Positions 42,147 to 50,515 of a stretch of 64,000 nucleotides of DNA are shown piece by piece. The first letter of the stretch is position 1; each line of letters opens with the position of its first letter. Source of the DNA: Nocardiopsis sp. YSL2 (GTDB taxonomy: Bacteria > Actinomycetota > Actinomycetes > Streptosporangiales > Streptosporangiaceae); the NCBI RefSeq assembly GCF_030555055.1, contig NZ_JAMOAO010000001.1, forward strand, positions 5,456,001 to 5,520,000, given 5' to 3'. Below the pieces are notes generated by a model that saw only the letters and a list, made by a program, of their open reading frames with translations, made no database searches and had not been told where the DNA came from. The translations under genes and the position numbers were made by a program.

Positions 42147-44540
42147 GTGAAGAGCACCGACGACACGCCCGCGGACACCGCTCCGACGTCAACCTACCGC
42201 CTCCAACTGGGCCCCGGGTTCACCCTGGACGACGCCACTGACCAGCTCGACTACCTGCACCGGCTCGGTGTCGGCGCCGTCTACCTCTCCCCGGTGCTCA
42301 CCGCCGCGCCCGGGTCGTCGCACGGCTACGACGTGGTCGATCCCACCCGCGTCGCGCCCGTCCTGGGCGGCGACACCGCCCGCGCGGCCCTGGCCGACAA
42401 GGCACACGGGCTCGGCCTGGGCGTGGTCGCCGACATCGTGCCCAACCACATGTCCGTGGCCCAGCCCGCCGCCAACCCCTGGTGGTGGGACGTCCTCGAA
42501 CACGGCCGGGACTCGGTCTTCGCGCGCTGCTTCGACATCGACTTCGACCGGGGACCGCTCCTGGTGCCCGTCCTGGCCGACGACGGCGACGGCGGCCGGG
42601 CCGCCCTGGACGACCTCGCCGTCGCCGACGGCTGCCTGGTCTACCACGACAAGCGCTACCCGCTGGCGCCGGGCACCCACGAGCCCGGCGCACCGGTCCA
42701 GCGGCTGCACGAGCGCCAGCACTACCGCCTGGTGTCCTGGAGGCGCGGGGACACGGAGCTGAACTACCGCCGCTTCTTCGACGTCAACGAACTGGCCGCC
42801 GTCCGCGTGGAGGACCCGGGCGTGTTCGACGCCACCCACGCCGAGATCCTGCGCTGGGCCGGGCTCGGCCAACTCGACGGACTGCGCGTGGACCACGTCG
42901 ACGGACTCACCGATCCCGGCGGCTACCTGCGCCGCCTCGCCGAGCGCTTCGGCGGGTGGATCGTGGTGGAGAAGATCCTCGCCCCCGACGAGGACCTGCC
43001 CCAGTCCTGGCCGGTGGCGGGCACCACCGGCTACGACGCCCTGCGCGAGGTCTGCGGGGCGTTCACCGACCCCGGAGGCGAGCCCGCCCTGACCGCGCTG
43101 GCCGAAGCGCAGGGAGTCGAGACCGACACGGGGGCCGCCGACGACCACGCCCGCCACCAGGCCGCCTCCGAGCTGCTGTGCGCCGAGGTCCGCCGCATCG
43201 CCGCCCTGCTCCCCGCCCAGCCGCCCGCCACCACCCCCCGGCCCTCGGCCATGGCCGACCGTCAGCGGGAGGACGCCGTCGCCGAGCTGCTGTGCGCCTT
43301 CGACGTCTACCGCTCCTACCTGCCCGAGCAGACCGACGCCTGGACGCGCGCGGTGCGCCGCGCCATCGACCGCCGACCCGACCTCGCCTTCGACCTGGAG
43401 GTCATCGACCGCCGCGTACGCGCCGACCCCAGGGGCGAGGCCGCGCGGCGCATCCAGCAGACCAGCGGCATGGTCGTGGCCATGGGCACGGAGAACACCG
43501 CCTTCTACCGCGCCACCCGCTTCGTCGCCCTCAACGAGGTCGGCGGCGACCCCGGCCGCTTCGCCGTGGACCCCGGCGAACTGCACACGGCCGCGGCCCG
43601 TCGCGCCGCCGCCCGACCGCACACCATGACCACCCTGTCCACCCACGACACCAAGCGCTCGGAGGACGTGCGGGCCCGGCTGGCCGCGCTCTCGGAGGTG
43701 GCCGAGGACTTCGCCGACGCCGTCCGCCGCTGGACCGAGCGCCGCCCCCTGCCCGAACCCGCCCTGAACCTGCTCGGCTGGCAGACCCTCGTCGGCGCCT
43801 GGCCCATCGGCACGGACCGGCTCGCGGAGTACCTGCTCAAGGCGGCCCGGGAGGCGCGCCTGGGCACCTCCTGGACCGCACCCGACACCGGCTTCGAGGA
43901 ACACGTGCGGGCCTGGCCCGGCCAGGTGCTGGCCGACGCCGACCTGTGCGCCGAGGTCGCCGCGATGGCCGAGTCGCTGCTGCGGCCCGGGTGGAGCAAC
44001 TCCCTGGGGCAGAAGGCCGTCCAGCTCCTGGGCCCCGGCGTCCCCGACGTCTACCAGGGGACCGAGCTGTGGGACCTGTCCCTGGTGGACCCCGACAACC
44101 GCCGACCCGTGGACTGGGCGGCCCGCACCGCGCTGCTCGAACGGATCGAGTCGGGATGGCGACCGCCCGTGGACGCCTCCGGCGCCGCCAAGCTCCACCT
44201 GGTCCGCACCTGCCTGCGCGCGCGCCGCGACCTCGACCCCGCCGGCTACCTCCCGCTCACCGCCACCGGGCCGGCCGCCCGCCACGCACTGGCCTTCGCC
44301 CGCACCTCGCGCGGGGCCGCCCGGCCCGACCTGGCGGTGGTCGCCACCCGGCTGCCGATCGCGCTGGCCGAGACGGGCGGATGGGGTGAGACGTCCCTCG
44401 CGCTGCCCTCGGGGCCGGGCGCGTGGACCGACCGGCTCACCGGACGCGCCCTGGCACCGGCCACCGCCGACGGCCTCACCCTGGCGGGCCTGGCCGGCCT
44501 GCTCGACCGCTACCCGGTGGCCGTGCTGGTCCGGGAGTGA
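42147..44540 (+). CDS. treY: Maltooligosyl trehalose synthase
   Basis: 797 residues, a GH13 enzyme that turns the reducing end of a maltooligosaccharide into a trehalosyl unit. It begins TPTSTYRLQL-like (APTSTYRLQLGPGFTLDDA), with VADIVPNHMSV (region I), GLRVDHVDGLTDP (region II with the nucleophile Asp), GWIVVEKILAPDE (region III acid Glu) and TLSTHDTKRSEDVRARLAAL (region IV). GTG 42147 is preferred since it stands nearest the conserved start, though the ribosome site is weak; ATG 42114 is the alternative. TreZ is encoded 3 kb downstream in the same direction. The debranching enzyme TreX is not in the window. Confidence 0.93.
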   Translation: MKSTDDTPADTAPTSTYRLQLGPGFTLDDATDQLDYLHRLGVGAVYLSPVLTAAPGSSHGYDVVDPTRVAPVLGGDTARAALADKAHGLGLGVVADIVPNHMSVAQPAANPWWWDVLEHGRDSVFARCFDIDFDRGPLLVPVLADDGDGGRAALDDLAVADGCLVYHDKRYPLAPGTHEPGAPVQRLHERQHYRLVSWRRGDTELNYRRFFDVNELAAVRVEDPGVFDATHAEILRWAGLGQLDGLRVDHVDGLTDPGGYLRRLAERFGGWIVVEKILAPDEDLPQSWPVAGTTGYDALREVCGAFTDPGGEPALTALAEAQGVETDTGAADDHARHQAASELLCAEVRRIAALLPAQPPATTPRPSAMADRQREDAVAELLCAFDVYRSYLPEQTDAWTRAVRRAIDRRPDLAFDLEVIDRRVRADPRGEAARRIQQTSGMVVAMGTENTAFYRATRFVALNEVGGDPGRFAVDPGELHTAAARRAAARPHTMTTLSTHDTKRSEDVRARLAALSEVAEDFADAVRRWTERRPLPEPALNLLGWQTLVGAWPIGTDRLAEYLLKAAREARLGTSWTAPDTGFEEHVRAWPGQVLADADLCAEVAAMAESLLRPGWSNSLGQKAVQLLGPGVPDVYQGTELWDLSLVDPDNRRPVDWAARTALLERIESGWRPPVDASGAAKLHLVRTCLRARRDLDPAGYLPLTATGPAARHALAFARTSRGAARPDLAVVATRLPIALAETGGWGETSLALPSGPGAWTDRLTGRALAPATADGLTLAGLAGLLDRYPVAVLVRE

Positions 44541-44578
44541 CCGGAACCGGCGCCGACCCGGCTACGCTGGGCGCGATC

Positions 44579-45457
44579 ATGGCGCGAGAGAACACCACAC
44601 ACCACACCGGCCCCCGGCTGCGCATGCCCGACCGTGTCGCGGCGGTGCTGGCCTGCCCCGTCTGCGGCGACGGGCTCGACCGCGGAGAGCGCGGGTTGGC
44701 CTGCGACCGGGGGCACGCCTTCGACATCGCCCGGGAGGGCTACGCCGGGCTGCTCACCGGATCCACCCCGCCCGGCACCGGCGACAGCAAGGAGATGGTC
44801 GCCGACCGCGTGCGCTTCCAGGCCGCCGGCCACTACGATCCCCTCGGCCGCGCCCTGGCCGAGGCCCTGGCACAGACGGTTCCGGCGCCGCTGATCGCAG
44901 ACGTCGGCGGCGGCACCGGCCACTACCTGACCCAGGTGCTCGACGCCCGGCCCGACGCCGTGGGGCTCACCCTCGACGTGTCCAAGTTCGCCGTCCGCAG
45001 GGCCGCCCGCGCCCACGAGCGCGGCGGAGCCGTCACCGCCGACACCTGGCGGCCCCTGCCGCTGCGCACCGGATCGGTCGACGCCCTGCTCAACGTTTTC
45101 GCCCCGCGCAACGCCGCCGAGTTCCGGCGCGTCCTGCGCCCCGACGGCGTGCTGGTCGTCGTCACCCCCGACACCGATCACCTCGCCGAACTCCGGGCGC
45201 CCCTGGGGCTGCTGGAGGTGGACCCGCGCAAGGACGAGCGCCTCGCCGAGTCCCTGCACGGCGACTTCGCTCCGGCGCAGGCCCGGCCGCTGCGCTTCAC
45301 CATGGAACTCACCCACGAGGACGCGGCCACCGTCGTCGGCATGGGCCCCAGCGCCCGCCACATCACCCCCGCCGACCTGCGCGACCGCATCGCCGCACTG
45401 CCCGCCCCCGTCACGGTCACCGCGTCCGTGCGGCTGCACGGCTACCACCCGTGCTGA
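44579..45457 (+). CDS. RlmA-type 23S rRNA (guanine-N1) methyltransferase
   Basis: 292 residues. The N-terminal zinc ribbon CPVCGDGLDRGERGLACDRG followed by HAFDIAREGYAGLL is the hallmark of RlmA(I)/RlmA(II) enzymes, which methylate G745 or G748 in hairpin 35 of 23S rRNA. The SAM-binding region is ADVGGGTGHYLTQVL and VGLTLDVSKFAVRRAARAH, then VDALLNVFAPRNAAEFRRVL. In tylosin and mycinamicin producers the RlmA(II) relative (TlrB) helps macrolide resistance. Its position between treY and treZ is probably incidental. ATG 44579 lies ten bases after TACGCT, so the mRNA has little or no leader. Confidence 0.88.
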   Translation: MARENTTHHTGPRLRMPDRVAAVLACPVCGDGLDRGERGLACDRGHAFDIAREGYAGLLTGSTPPGTGDSKEMVADRVRFQAAGHYDPLGRALAEALAQTVPAPLIADVGGGTGHYLTQVLDARPDAVGLTLDVSKFAVRRAARAHERGGAVTADTWRPLPLRTGSVDALLNVFAPRNAAEFRRVLRPDGVLVVVTPDTDHLAELRAPLGLLEVDPRKDERLAESLHGDFAPAQARPLRFTMELTHEDAATVVGMGPSARHITPADLRDRIAALPAPVTVTASVRLHGYHPC

Positions 45458-45546
45458 CACCGCCGGTCGGTCCGGCGGGCGCGGCGAGGCACCCCGGTCA
45501 CGATCGCCCGGCGTGAAGGGTCCGGCACCGGGGTAGGTGACCCTCC

Positions 45547-47331
45547 GTGAGCGAACAGGAGACCGTGTCCACCACCACCGCGACGCCCGGACGGGGGGTG
45601 GACGGCGACTTCGCCGTCTGGGCGCCCCACGCCGCCCGCGTCACCCTGCGTGCCGACGGCGCCGACCACCGCATGCGGCGCGGCGACGACGGCTGGTGGC
45701 GCGCCGGCGTCGACACCGCTGGACCCGGAACCGACTACGCCTACCTCCTGGACGAGGACCCGCGGCCGCTGCCCGACCCGCGCTCGCTCCGGCAGCCCGG
45801 GGGTGTCCACGCCGCGAGCCGCGTCTACGACCACGCCGCCCACACCTGGACCGACGGCTCCTGGACCGGCCGCGCCCTGCCCGGCGGCGTGGTCTACGAG
45901 CTGCACGTGGGCACCTTCACCCCCGAAGGGGACCTGTGGTCGGCCGCCGAACGGCTGGACCACCTGGCCGACCTCGGCGTCACCCACGTCGAACTCCTGC
46001 CGCTCAACGCCTTCGACGGCACCCACGGATGGGGCTACGACGGCGTCCTGTGGTCGGCCGTGCACGAGCCCTACGGCGGCCCCGACGCGCTCAAGGCCTT
46101 CGTCGACGCCGCCCACGCCCGCGGCCTGGCCGTCCTGTTGGACGTGGTCTACAACCACCTGGGACCCTCCGGGGCCTACCTGCCCCGCTTCGGCCCCTAC
46201 TTCTCCGGGGAGAACGCCTGGGGGCCCTCGCTCAACCTCGACGGACCTGACTCCGACCCCGTGCGCCGCCACGTCCTGGACGGCGCGCTCGACTGGCTGC
46301 GCCACTTCCACCTGGACGGGTTGCGCCTGGACGCCGTCCACGCCCTGCGCGACGACCGCGCCACACCGCTGCTCGCCGCGCTCTCCGACGAGGTCGAGGC
46401 GCTGGCCACCGCCCTGGGCCGGCCGCTGGCGCTGATCGCCGAGTCCGACCGCAACGACCCGCGCACGGTCGCGCCCCGCGAGGCGGGCGGCCTGGGGATG
46501 GACGCGCAGTGGTCCGACGACCTCCACCACGCCCTGCACGTGGCCCTCACCGGAGAGACCCACGGCTACTACGCCGACTTCGACGATCCCGAGGCGCTGC
46601 CCACCACGCTGACCCGCGCGTTCTGGCACGCGGGCACCTACTCCTCCTTCCGCCGCCGCACCCACGGCGCCCCCGTGGACACCGTGCGCGTCCCGGGCCA
46701 CCGCTTCCTCGGCTACCTGAGCAACCACGACCAGATCGGCAACCGCGCGCGCGGCGACCGCATGGGCGAGCGGCTCTCGCCCACACTGCTCGCCTGCGGC
46801 GCCGCGCTGGTCCTGTGCTCGCCCTTCACACCCATGCTCTTCATGGGCGAGGAGTGGGCCGCCACCACTCCCTGGCCCTTCTTCGCCTCCTTCACCGACC
46901 CCGACCTGGTGGAGGGCGTACGGCGCGGCCGCCGACGCGAGTTCGCCGCCCTGGGATGGGCCGAGGAGGACGTACCCGACCCCATGGACCCCGCCACCCG
47001 CGACTCCGCCGTCCTGGACTGGGACCAGCGCGACCACAAGCACCACGCGCTGGTCCTGGAGACCTACCGCTCCCTCATCGCCCTGCGCCGGGACGAACCC
47101 GAACTGGCCGACCCGCGCCTGGACCGGTTCGAGGTCGTGGCGAGCGGCGACGGCCGTCAGCTCGTCCTGGTCCGCGGCGGCCTTCGCGTGGTCTGCAACC
47201 TGGACCCGGTCGACGCCGAAGTCGAACTCGACGCCCCGCCCCGCGAACTCCTGTTCGCCAACGGCCGCCCGCGCGTGCGCGGCACACTGGTCGACCTGCC
47301 GGGGGAGTGCTTCGCCGTCCTGCGGCTGTGA
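45547..47331 (+). CDS. treZ: Maltooligosyl trehalose trehalohydrolase
   Basis: 594 residues. N-terminal CBM48-like module (FAVWAPHAARVTLRADG), GH13 barrel with VVYELHVGTFTPEGDLWSAA, LLDVVYNHLGPSG, LDGLRLDAVHALRDD (nucleophile Asp), LALIAESDRNDPRTV (acid Glu) and FLGYLSNHDQIGNRARG. It releases free trehalose from the maltooligosyltrehalose made by TreY. GTG 45547 was chosen by family length; upstream GGTGA is weak. Together TreY and TreZ make trehalose from glycogen-like glucan as an osmoprotectant or spore reserve. Confidence 0.95.
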   Translation: MSEQETVSTTTATPGRGVDGDFAVWAPHAARVTLRADGADHRMRRGDDGWWRAGVDTAGPGTDYAYLLDEDPRPLPDPRSLRQPGGVHAASRVYDHAAHTWTDGSWTGRALPGGVVYELHVGTFTPEGDLWSAAERLDHLADLGVTHVELLPLNAFDGTHGWGYDGVLWSAVHEPYGGPDALKAFVDAAHARGLAVLLDVVYNHLGPSGAYLPRFGPYFSGENAWGPSLNLDGPDSDPVRRHVLDGALDWLRHFHLDGLRLDAVHALRDDRATPLLAALSDEVEALATALGRPLALIAESDRNDPRTVAPREAGGLGMDAQWSDDLHHALHVALTGETHGYYADFDDPEALPTTLTRAFWHAGTYSSFRRRTHGAPVDTVRVPGHRFLGYLSNHDQIGNRARGDRMGERLSPTLLACGAALVLCSPFTPMLFMGEEWAATTPWPFFASFTDPDLVEGVRRGRRREFAALGWAEEDVPDPMDPATRDSAVLDWDQRDHKHHALVLETYRSLIALRRDEPELADPRLDRFEVVASGDGRQLVLVRGGLRVVCNLDPVDAEVELDAPPRELLFANGRPRVRGTLVDLPGECFAVLRL

Positions 47332-47358
47332 GCGGGCCGCTCCTGGGCCGTCGGATGG

Positions 47359-47580
47359 TCAGCGGGCGAAGCGCTTGAGAGTGTCGGTGTCCAAGACGAT
47401 CCCGACACCAGGGACCCGTACGGCCTCGCCGTAGGGGTGCTCTGACCGGTCCAGGTATCGACCTGCCACCGGTCGGGAGTGGACTACGACGGCGTTGGCG
47501 TCGCGGTCCACCAGCAGGTAGACGCCGATACCGGTTGCCGCGTACGCGGCGGGTTCCTCGACACGGTCCGCGGAGTTATC
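47359..47580 (-). pseudogene. Uma2-family (DUF820) nuclease-like gene, C-terminal remnant
   Basis: About 73 residues from NSADRVEEPAAYAATGIGVY through LLVDRDANAVVVHSRP to VGIVLDTDTLKRFAR match the C-terminal half of Uma2 proteins, PD-(D/E)XK-fold restriction-endonuclease-like proteins common in actinomycetes. The N-terminal 110 or so residues, with the catalytic acidic residues, are missing. The match begins at about 47580, where the erm stop codon (47578-47576) lies, so the gene was cut by whatever event joined it to erm. The frame continues upstream to a GTG at 47628 inside erm, but that part is unrelated. I infer it is dead. Confidence 0.65.
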
Positions 47581-48403
47581 GGCTTCGCAGGACTTCCTCG
47601 ACCGAGTTCGTTCCCTCGTCGAGCACACCGAACACCGTCAGCCACTGGTCCGGGGAGACCGTCCCCACGGGTGCGTCCGGCGGGACTCCGGCCGCGCGCA
47701 GCGCCGCCGCCACCCGGCGGGCCGGGTGTGCCCGGCGCAGCGACGCGCCCAGCGACCCGCCCACCCCGCCGAACCCCAGCTCCACCAGGTGCCGGTAGGC
47801 CGCTCGGCGCTCGGCCGCCACCAGGGGCCGCGCGCGTCGGTCCAATACGAGGATCCCGGCGTCCACGCGGGGCACCGGCCGGAACCGGTCGCGGTCGATC
47901 CGGCCCGCCAGCGACCACGACCACTCCGGCCACGTCAGCACCGTCAACCGGCTCCAGCGCCCGCAGGCGCCGGTGCGCTTGCGCGCGTACTCCAGCTGCG
48001 TGACCAGCGTGGCCCGGGTCAGGTCCCGTGCCGCAAGGCACCACCGCACGATGTCGGCGGTGCGGGCGTAGGGGATGTTGCCCACCACGGCGAAGGGGCC
48101 GCGGGGCGGGCGGGAGCGGGTGAAGTCGGCGCGCACCACCCGCAGCGGCCGGCCGCGGTAGCGCGCGGCCAGGCGGTCGGCCAGGCGGGGGTCGAGCTCG
48201 TAGGCGGTCACCCGGCCGGCCGCGGGGACGAGGAAGCGGGTGATCGCGCCCTCGCCGGGACCGATCTCGACCACCAGGTCGTCGGGTCCGATCCCGGACA
48301 GGCGCACCACGCGCCGGGCGGCACCGGGATCGGCGAGGAAGTTCTGGGACAGGCGGCGCCGGGTGTCTCCGGCGGAGGTGCGTCGCGGGCGTGCGGTACG
48401 TGC
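47576..48403 (-). CDS. erm: Erm-family 23S rRNA (adenine-N6)-dimethyltransferase
   Basis: 275 residues. KsgA/Dim1 fold with RRLSQNFLADPGAARRVVRL, SAM site VEIGPGEGAITRFL, YELDPRLADRLAARY, the NIPY motif in VVGNIPYARTADIVRWCL, and LVTQLEYARKRTGACGRWSR then RFRPVPRVDAGILVLDRR. The QLEYARKRTG block separates Erm from the housekeeping KsgA. It should dimethylate A2058 and give macrolide-lincosamide-streptogramin B resistance. I chose GTG 48403 because GGAACGGA stands before it; GTG 48478 would add 25 residues without a ribosome site. Upstream are a GC-rich structured leader and a 32-codon leader peptide, so expression is probably induced by translation or transcription attenuation. Confidence 0.9.
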   Translation of the reverse strand, partial: ARTARPRRTSAGDTRRRLSQNFLADPGAARRVVRLSGIGPDDLVVEIGPGEGAITRFLVPAAGRVTAYELDPRLADRLAARYRGRPLRVVRADFTRSRPPRGPFAVVGNIPYARTADIVRWCLAARDLTRATLVTQLEYARKRTGACGRWSRLTVLTWPEWSWSLAGRIDRDRFRPVPRVDAGILVLDRRARPLVAAERRAAYRHLVELGFGGVGGSLGASLRRAHPARRVAAALRAAGVPPDAPVGTVSPDQWLTVFGVLDEGTNSVEEVLRSR

Positions 48404-48665
48404 CACGGTGCGGTCCGTTCCAGCCACGGGGTGGCCGACAAGGACGGGCGCCGAGTTCGGGCGCGGCACTGTGCGCACGCCGGGGAAGGTCCGGGCGGCC
48501 CGTCCTGGAGGAAAGTGGACAGGCGGGACCTGGACCGGAGCGGGGAGGGTGCGCGCGCCACCGCGCCCGAACGCGCACGAGTGGCGCGGGCGGGCGGCGT
48601 GGGGCGCGGGCGGCCTCGACGCCTCCGGGCGCGAACGCGCGCCGAACAGAGGCCTCGGGCGCCGG
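48404..48665 (-). promoter_or_regulatory. Structured erm leader (attenuator candidate)
   Basis: Between the leader-peptide stop and erm lie several competing GC-rich repeats, including CGCGCCAC / GTGGCGCG (near 48551 and 48580) and GGGCGCG / CGCGCGCC near 48627. This layout resembles erm attenuators, where a stalled ribosome on the leader peptide changes the RNA fold. Pairings were judged by eye only. Confidence 0.45.
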
Positions 48666-48764
48666 CTACCGGTCCAGGGAAGCGGACCGGGGCCGGACGA
48701 CGAGTTCAGGGGCGCTCAGGGACCAGGTCAGGGCCCGGTCCTCTATCGCGCAGAAGCAGCACAT
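48666..48764 (-). CDS. Erm leader peptide, 32 codons
   Basis: A short reading frame from ATG 48764 to TAG 48666, upstream of and in the same direction as erm. The peptide starts MCCFCAIEDRALTWSLSAPE and ends RSASLDR. It is too short for usual gene callers. It has its own sigma-70-like promoter with TACGGT seven bases before the ATG, so translation would begin on a leaderless mRNA. The three Cys residues near the start and the codon run after them could sense ribosome-bound drug, but that is inference. Known erm leader peptides are 8-38 residues long, so the size fits. Sequence similarity to known leaders was not seen. Confidence 0.6.
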   Translation of the reverse strand: MCCFCAIEDRALTWSLSAPELVVRPRSASLDR

Positions 48765-48771
48765 GCGCCCC

Positions 48772-48812
48772 ACCGTAGGAGGGTCCCCCACGGCCGGGCA
48801 ACGGGTTTTCCC
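48772..48812 (-). promoter_or_regulatory. WhiB7-like promoter of the erm leader
   Basis: On the minus strand: GGGAAAAC (48812-48805), three bases, TTGCCC (48801-48796), an 18-base spacer, TACGGT (48777-48772), seven bases, ATG. An AT-rich hexamer just upstream of -35 is the signature of WhiB7/WblC-activated promoters, which drive erm genes in mycobacteria and streptomycetes. Confidence 0.55.
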
Positions 48813-48828
48813 TGCGGGGTGGGCGGTC

Positions 48829-48869
48829 GGGAAAACGACTCGCCCCGGCGGGCGTGACCACGCCATACT
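48829..48869 (+). promoter_or_regulatory. WhiB7-like promoter of the divergent methyltransferase
   Basis: GGGAAAAC (48829-48836), three bases, TCGCCC (48840-48845), an 18-base spacer, CATACT (48864-48869), seven bases, ATG 48877. Every spacing equals that of the opposite erm-leader promoter, and the AT elements are exact inverted copies. Confidence 0.5.
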
Positions 48870-48876
48870 CGCGACC

Positions 48877-49578
48877 ATGCCGAACTTCGCGGACTTCGAC
48901 ACCCGCCACTACCGCACGGTCGACGTGGCCACCGGCTACGACGGCTGGTCGAGCACCTACGAGGACTCCGTCCTGGACGCCATGGACCTCGCCCTGCTGG
49001 AGGGCCTCGCCCACCCCGACTGGGCCGCCGTCCGGCGCGCCGCCGACCTGGGATGCGGCACCGGGCGCACGGGCGCCTGGCTGCGCGGACGGGGCGTGGC
49101 GCGCGTGGACGGCGTCGACCTCAGCGCCGGAATGCTCAAGCTGGCCGACGCGCGCGGCGCCCACGACAGCCTCACCCAGGGGGACGTGCGCGCGAGCGGT
49201 CTGTCCGAGGGCGCCTACGACCTGGTGATCGCCTCACTGATCGACGAGCACCTGCCCGACCTGGCCCCGCTCTACGCCGAGGCCCGGCGCCTGGCCGCGC
49301 CGGGCGGGACCTTCGCCCTGGTCGCCTACCACCCGCAGTTCATGATGGTGTCGGGCATGCCCACGCACTTCACCGACGACGCGGGGGAGGACGTGGCCAT
49401 CACCACCCACGTGCACCTGCTCAGCGACCACGTGCGCGCGGCTCTGGCCGCCGGGTGGCGGCTGGCCGAGCTGTCGGAGGCCACCGTGGACGACGACTGG
49501 GTCGCGGCCAAGCCGAAGTGGGAACGGTTCCGCGGCCACCCCATCTCCGCCGCCCTGGTGTGGGACCTCCCGGCCTGA
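48877..49578 (+). CDS. Class I SAM-dependent methyltransferase
   Basis: 233 residues, Methyltransf_25/11 type. SAM-binding glycine loop RAADLGCGTGRTGAWLRG, VDGVDLSAGMLKLADARG, then AYDLVIASLIDEHLPDL and APGGTFALVAYHPQFMMVSG. The substrate is unknown; similar small enzymes act on O or N of metabolites. Its promoter mirrors that of the erm leader, so it may be part of the same antibiotic response, possibly a drug- or rRNA-modifying enzyme. ATG 48877 is leaderless, seven bases after CATACT. It is convergent with the APH-type kinase gene 42 bases away. Confidence 0.85.
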   Translation: MPNFADFDTRHYRTVDVATGYDGWSSTYEDSVLDAMDLALLEGLAHPDWAAVRRAADLGCGTGRTGAWLRGRGVARVDGVDLSAGMLKLADARGAHDSLTQGDVRASGLSEGAYDLVIASLIDEHLPDLAPLYAEARRLAAPGGTFALVAYHPQFMMVSGMPTHFTDDAGEDVAITTHVHLLSDHVRAALAAGWRLAELSEATVDDDWVAAKPKWERFRGHPISAALVWDLPA

Positions 49579-49620
49579 CGGATCGGGTTCCCCGCGCCGC
49601 CCGCGCGGCCCCGGCCGGGC

Positions 49621-50400
49621 TCACGGCGCGGTCAGGGCCGCCAGCCACACGTCGCGGTAGCGCTCCACGTAGTCGGCGGCCGGACCCCAGTGCTCCGCGT
49701 GACCCTGCGCGTGCAGCCGGGCCCACGGCTGGACGCCCGTGCGCGCCCCCTCCCGCAGGGTGTGGAACATCCCCCGCACCCGGTACAGGACCGCGTCGGG
49801 CAGTTCCCGCCGCTGGGCGCCGTCGCAGCCGTACCCGTCGGCCAGCGCGCGCAGGCGACGGGCGTCGGCCCGCGGGTCGCCGCCGGGGTGCAGGGGAACG
49901 AAGCCGTGCGCGGCGTAGCCCAGGTCCTCCATCCGCGAGCCCGGGGCGGCGCCGTCCCAGTCCACGAAGACCCAGCGGTCGCCGTCGCGGACCAGGTTCC
50001 ACGGCGCGAGGTCGTGGTGGCACACGACCTCCTCGCGCAGCGGCCGCAGCCATGCCTCCCACACGGCGTCCCGCGGCGGCCGGTAGTCGGCGGTCAGGTC
50101 GTGCAGGCGCCGGATCGTCCCCCCGACCCGGCCCAGCTCGGCCGCGCTCAGTGGTGCCATCCGATCGGCCATCGTCCCGGGCACGTACTCCAGCACCTGT
50201 CGGCCGCGGTCGTCGCGGCCCAGCCCGGCCGGAGCGCCCTCGTAGCCGCGGCGCTCCAGATAGCGCAGCAGGTCCAGGACCGACGGTGAGGAGCGGAGCC
50301 AGGGCTTGCGCACCGTCGCGCCCGCTCGCACGACCTCCGCGGCCACGTTGCCGCCCGTCATCGGTGTCTCGTCCGGCCCGGAGGGCCACAGGTCCGCCAT
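49621..50400 (-). CDS. APH-family phosphotransferase (aminoglycoside/choline kinase fold)
   Basis: 259 residues. The kinase core is present: Brenner motif VCHHDLAPWNLVRDG (catalytic Asp and Asn) and metal-binding VFVDWDGAAPGSRMEDLGYA. The N-terminal lobe is short, with VLEYVPGTMADRM acting as hinge. It phosphorylates a hydroxyl of an unknown small molecule; aminoglycosides, macrolides or host metabolites are all possible. ATG 50400 was chosen by similarity to family starts; no clear ribosome site. Its neighbours (erm, methyltransferase, MFS exporter) fit a resistance role but do not prove it. Confidence 0.83.
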   Translation of the reverse strand: MADLWPSGPDETPMTGGNVAAEVVRAGATVRKPWLRSSPSVLDLLRYLERRGYEGAPAGLGRDDRGRQVLEYVPGTMADRMAPLSAAELGRVGGTIRRLHDLTADYRPPRDAVWEAWLRPLREEVVCHHDLAPWNLVRDGDRWVFVDWDGAAPGSRMEDLGYAAHGFVPLHPGGDPRADARRLRALADGYGCDGAQRRELPDAVLYRVRGMFHTLREGARTGVQPWARLHAQGHAEHWGPAADYVERYRDVWLAALTAP

Positions 50401-50515
50401 GGCCCCATGCTCGGGCCGGGCGGGCGGGCGCGTCCACCGGTTTTGCCGGGCACGGGGCAGGCCGGACCCGTGGCCGACTCCGGCTCCCGGCGTCGGGCGC
50501 CGGGGTCTGTCGGGG

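Noticed and set aside
47581-47628. Extension of the Uma2-like frame to a GTG inside erm
   Set aside because: Those 16 codons overlap erm, have no ribosome site and do not match Uma2 proteins.
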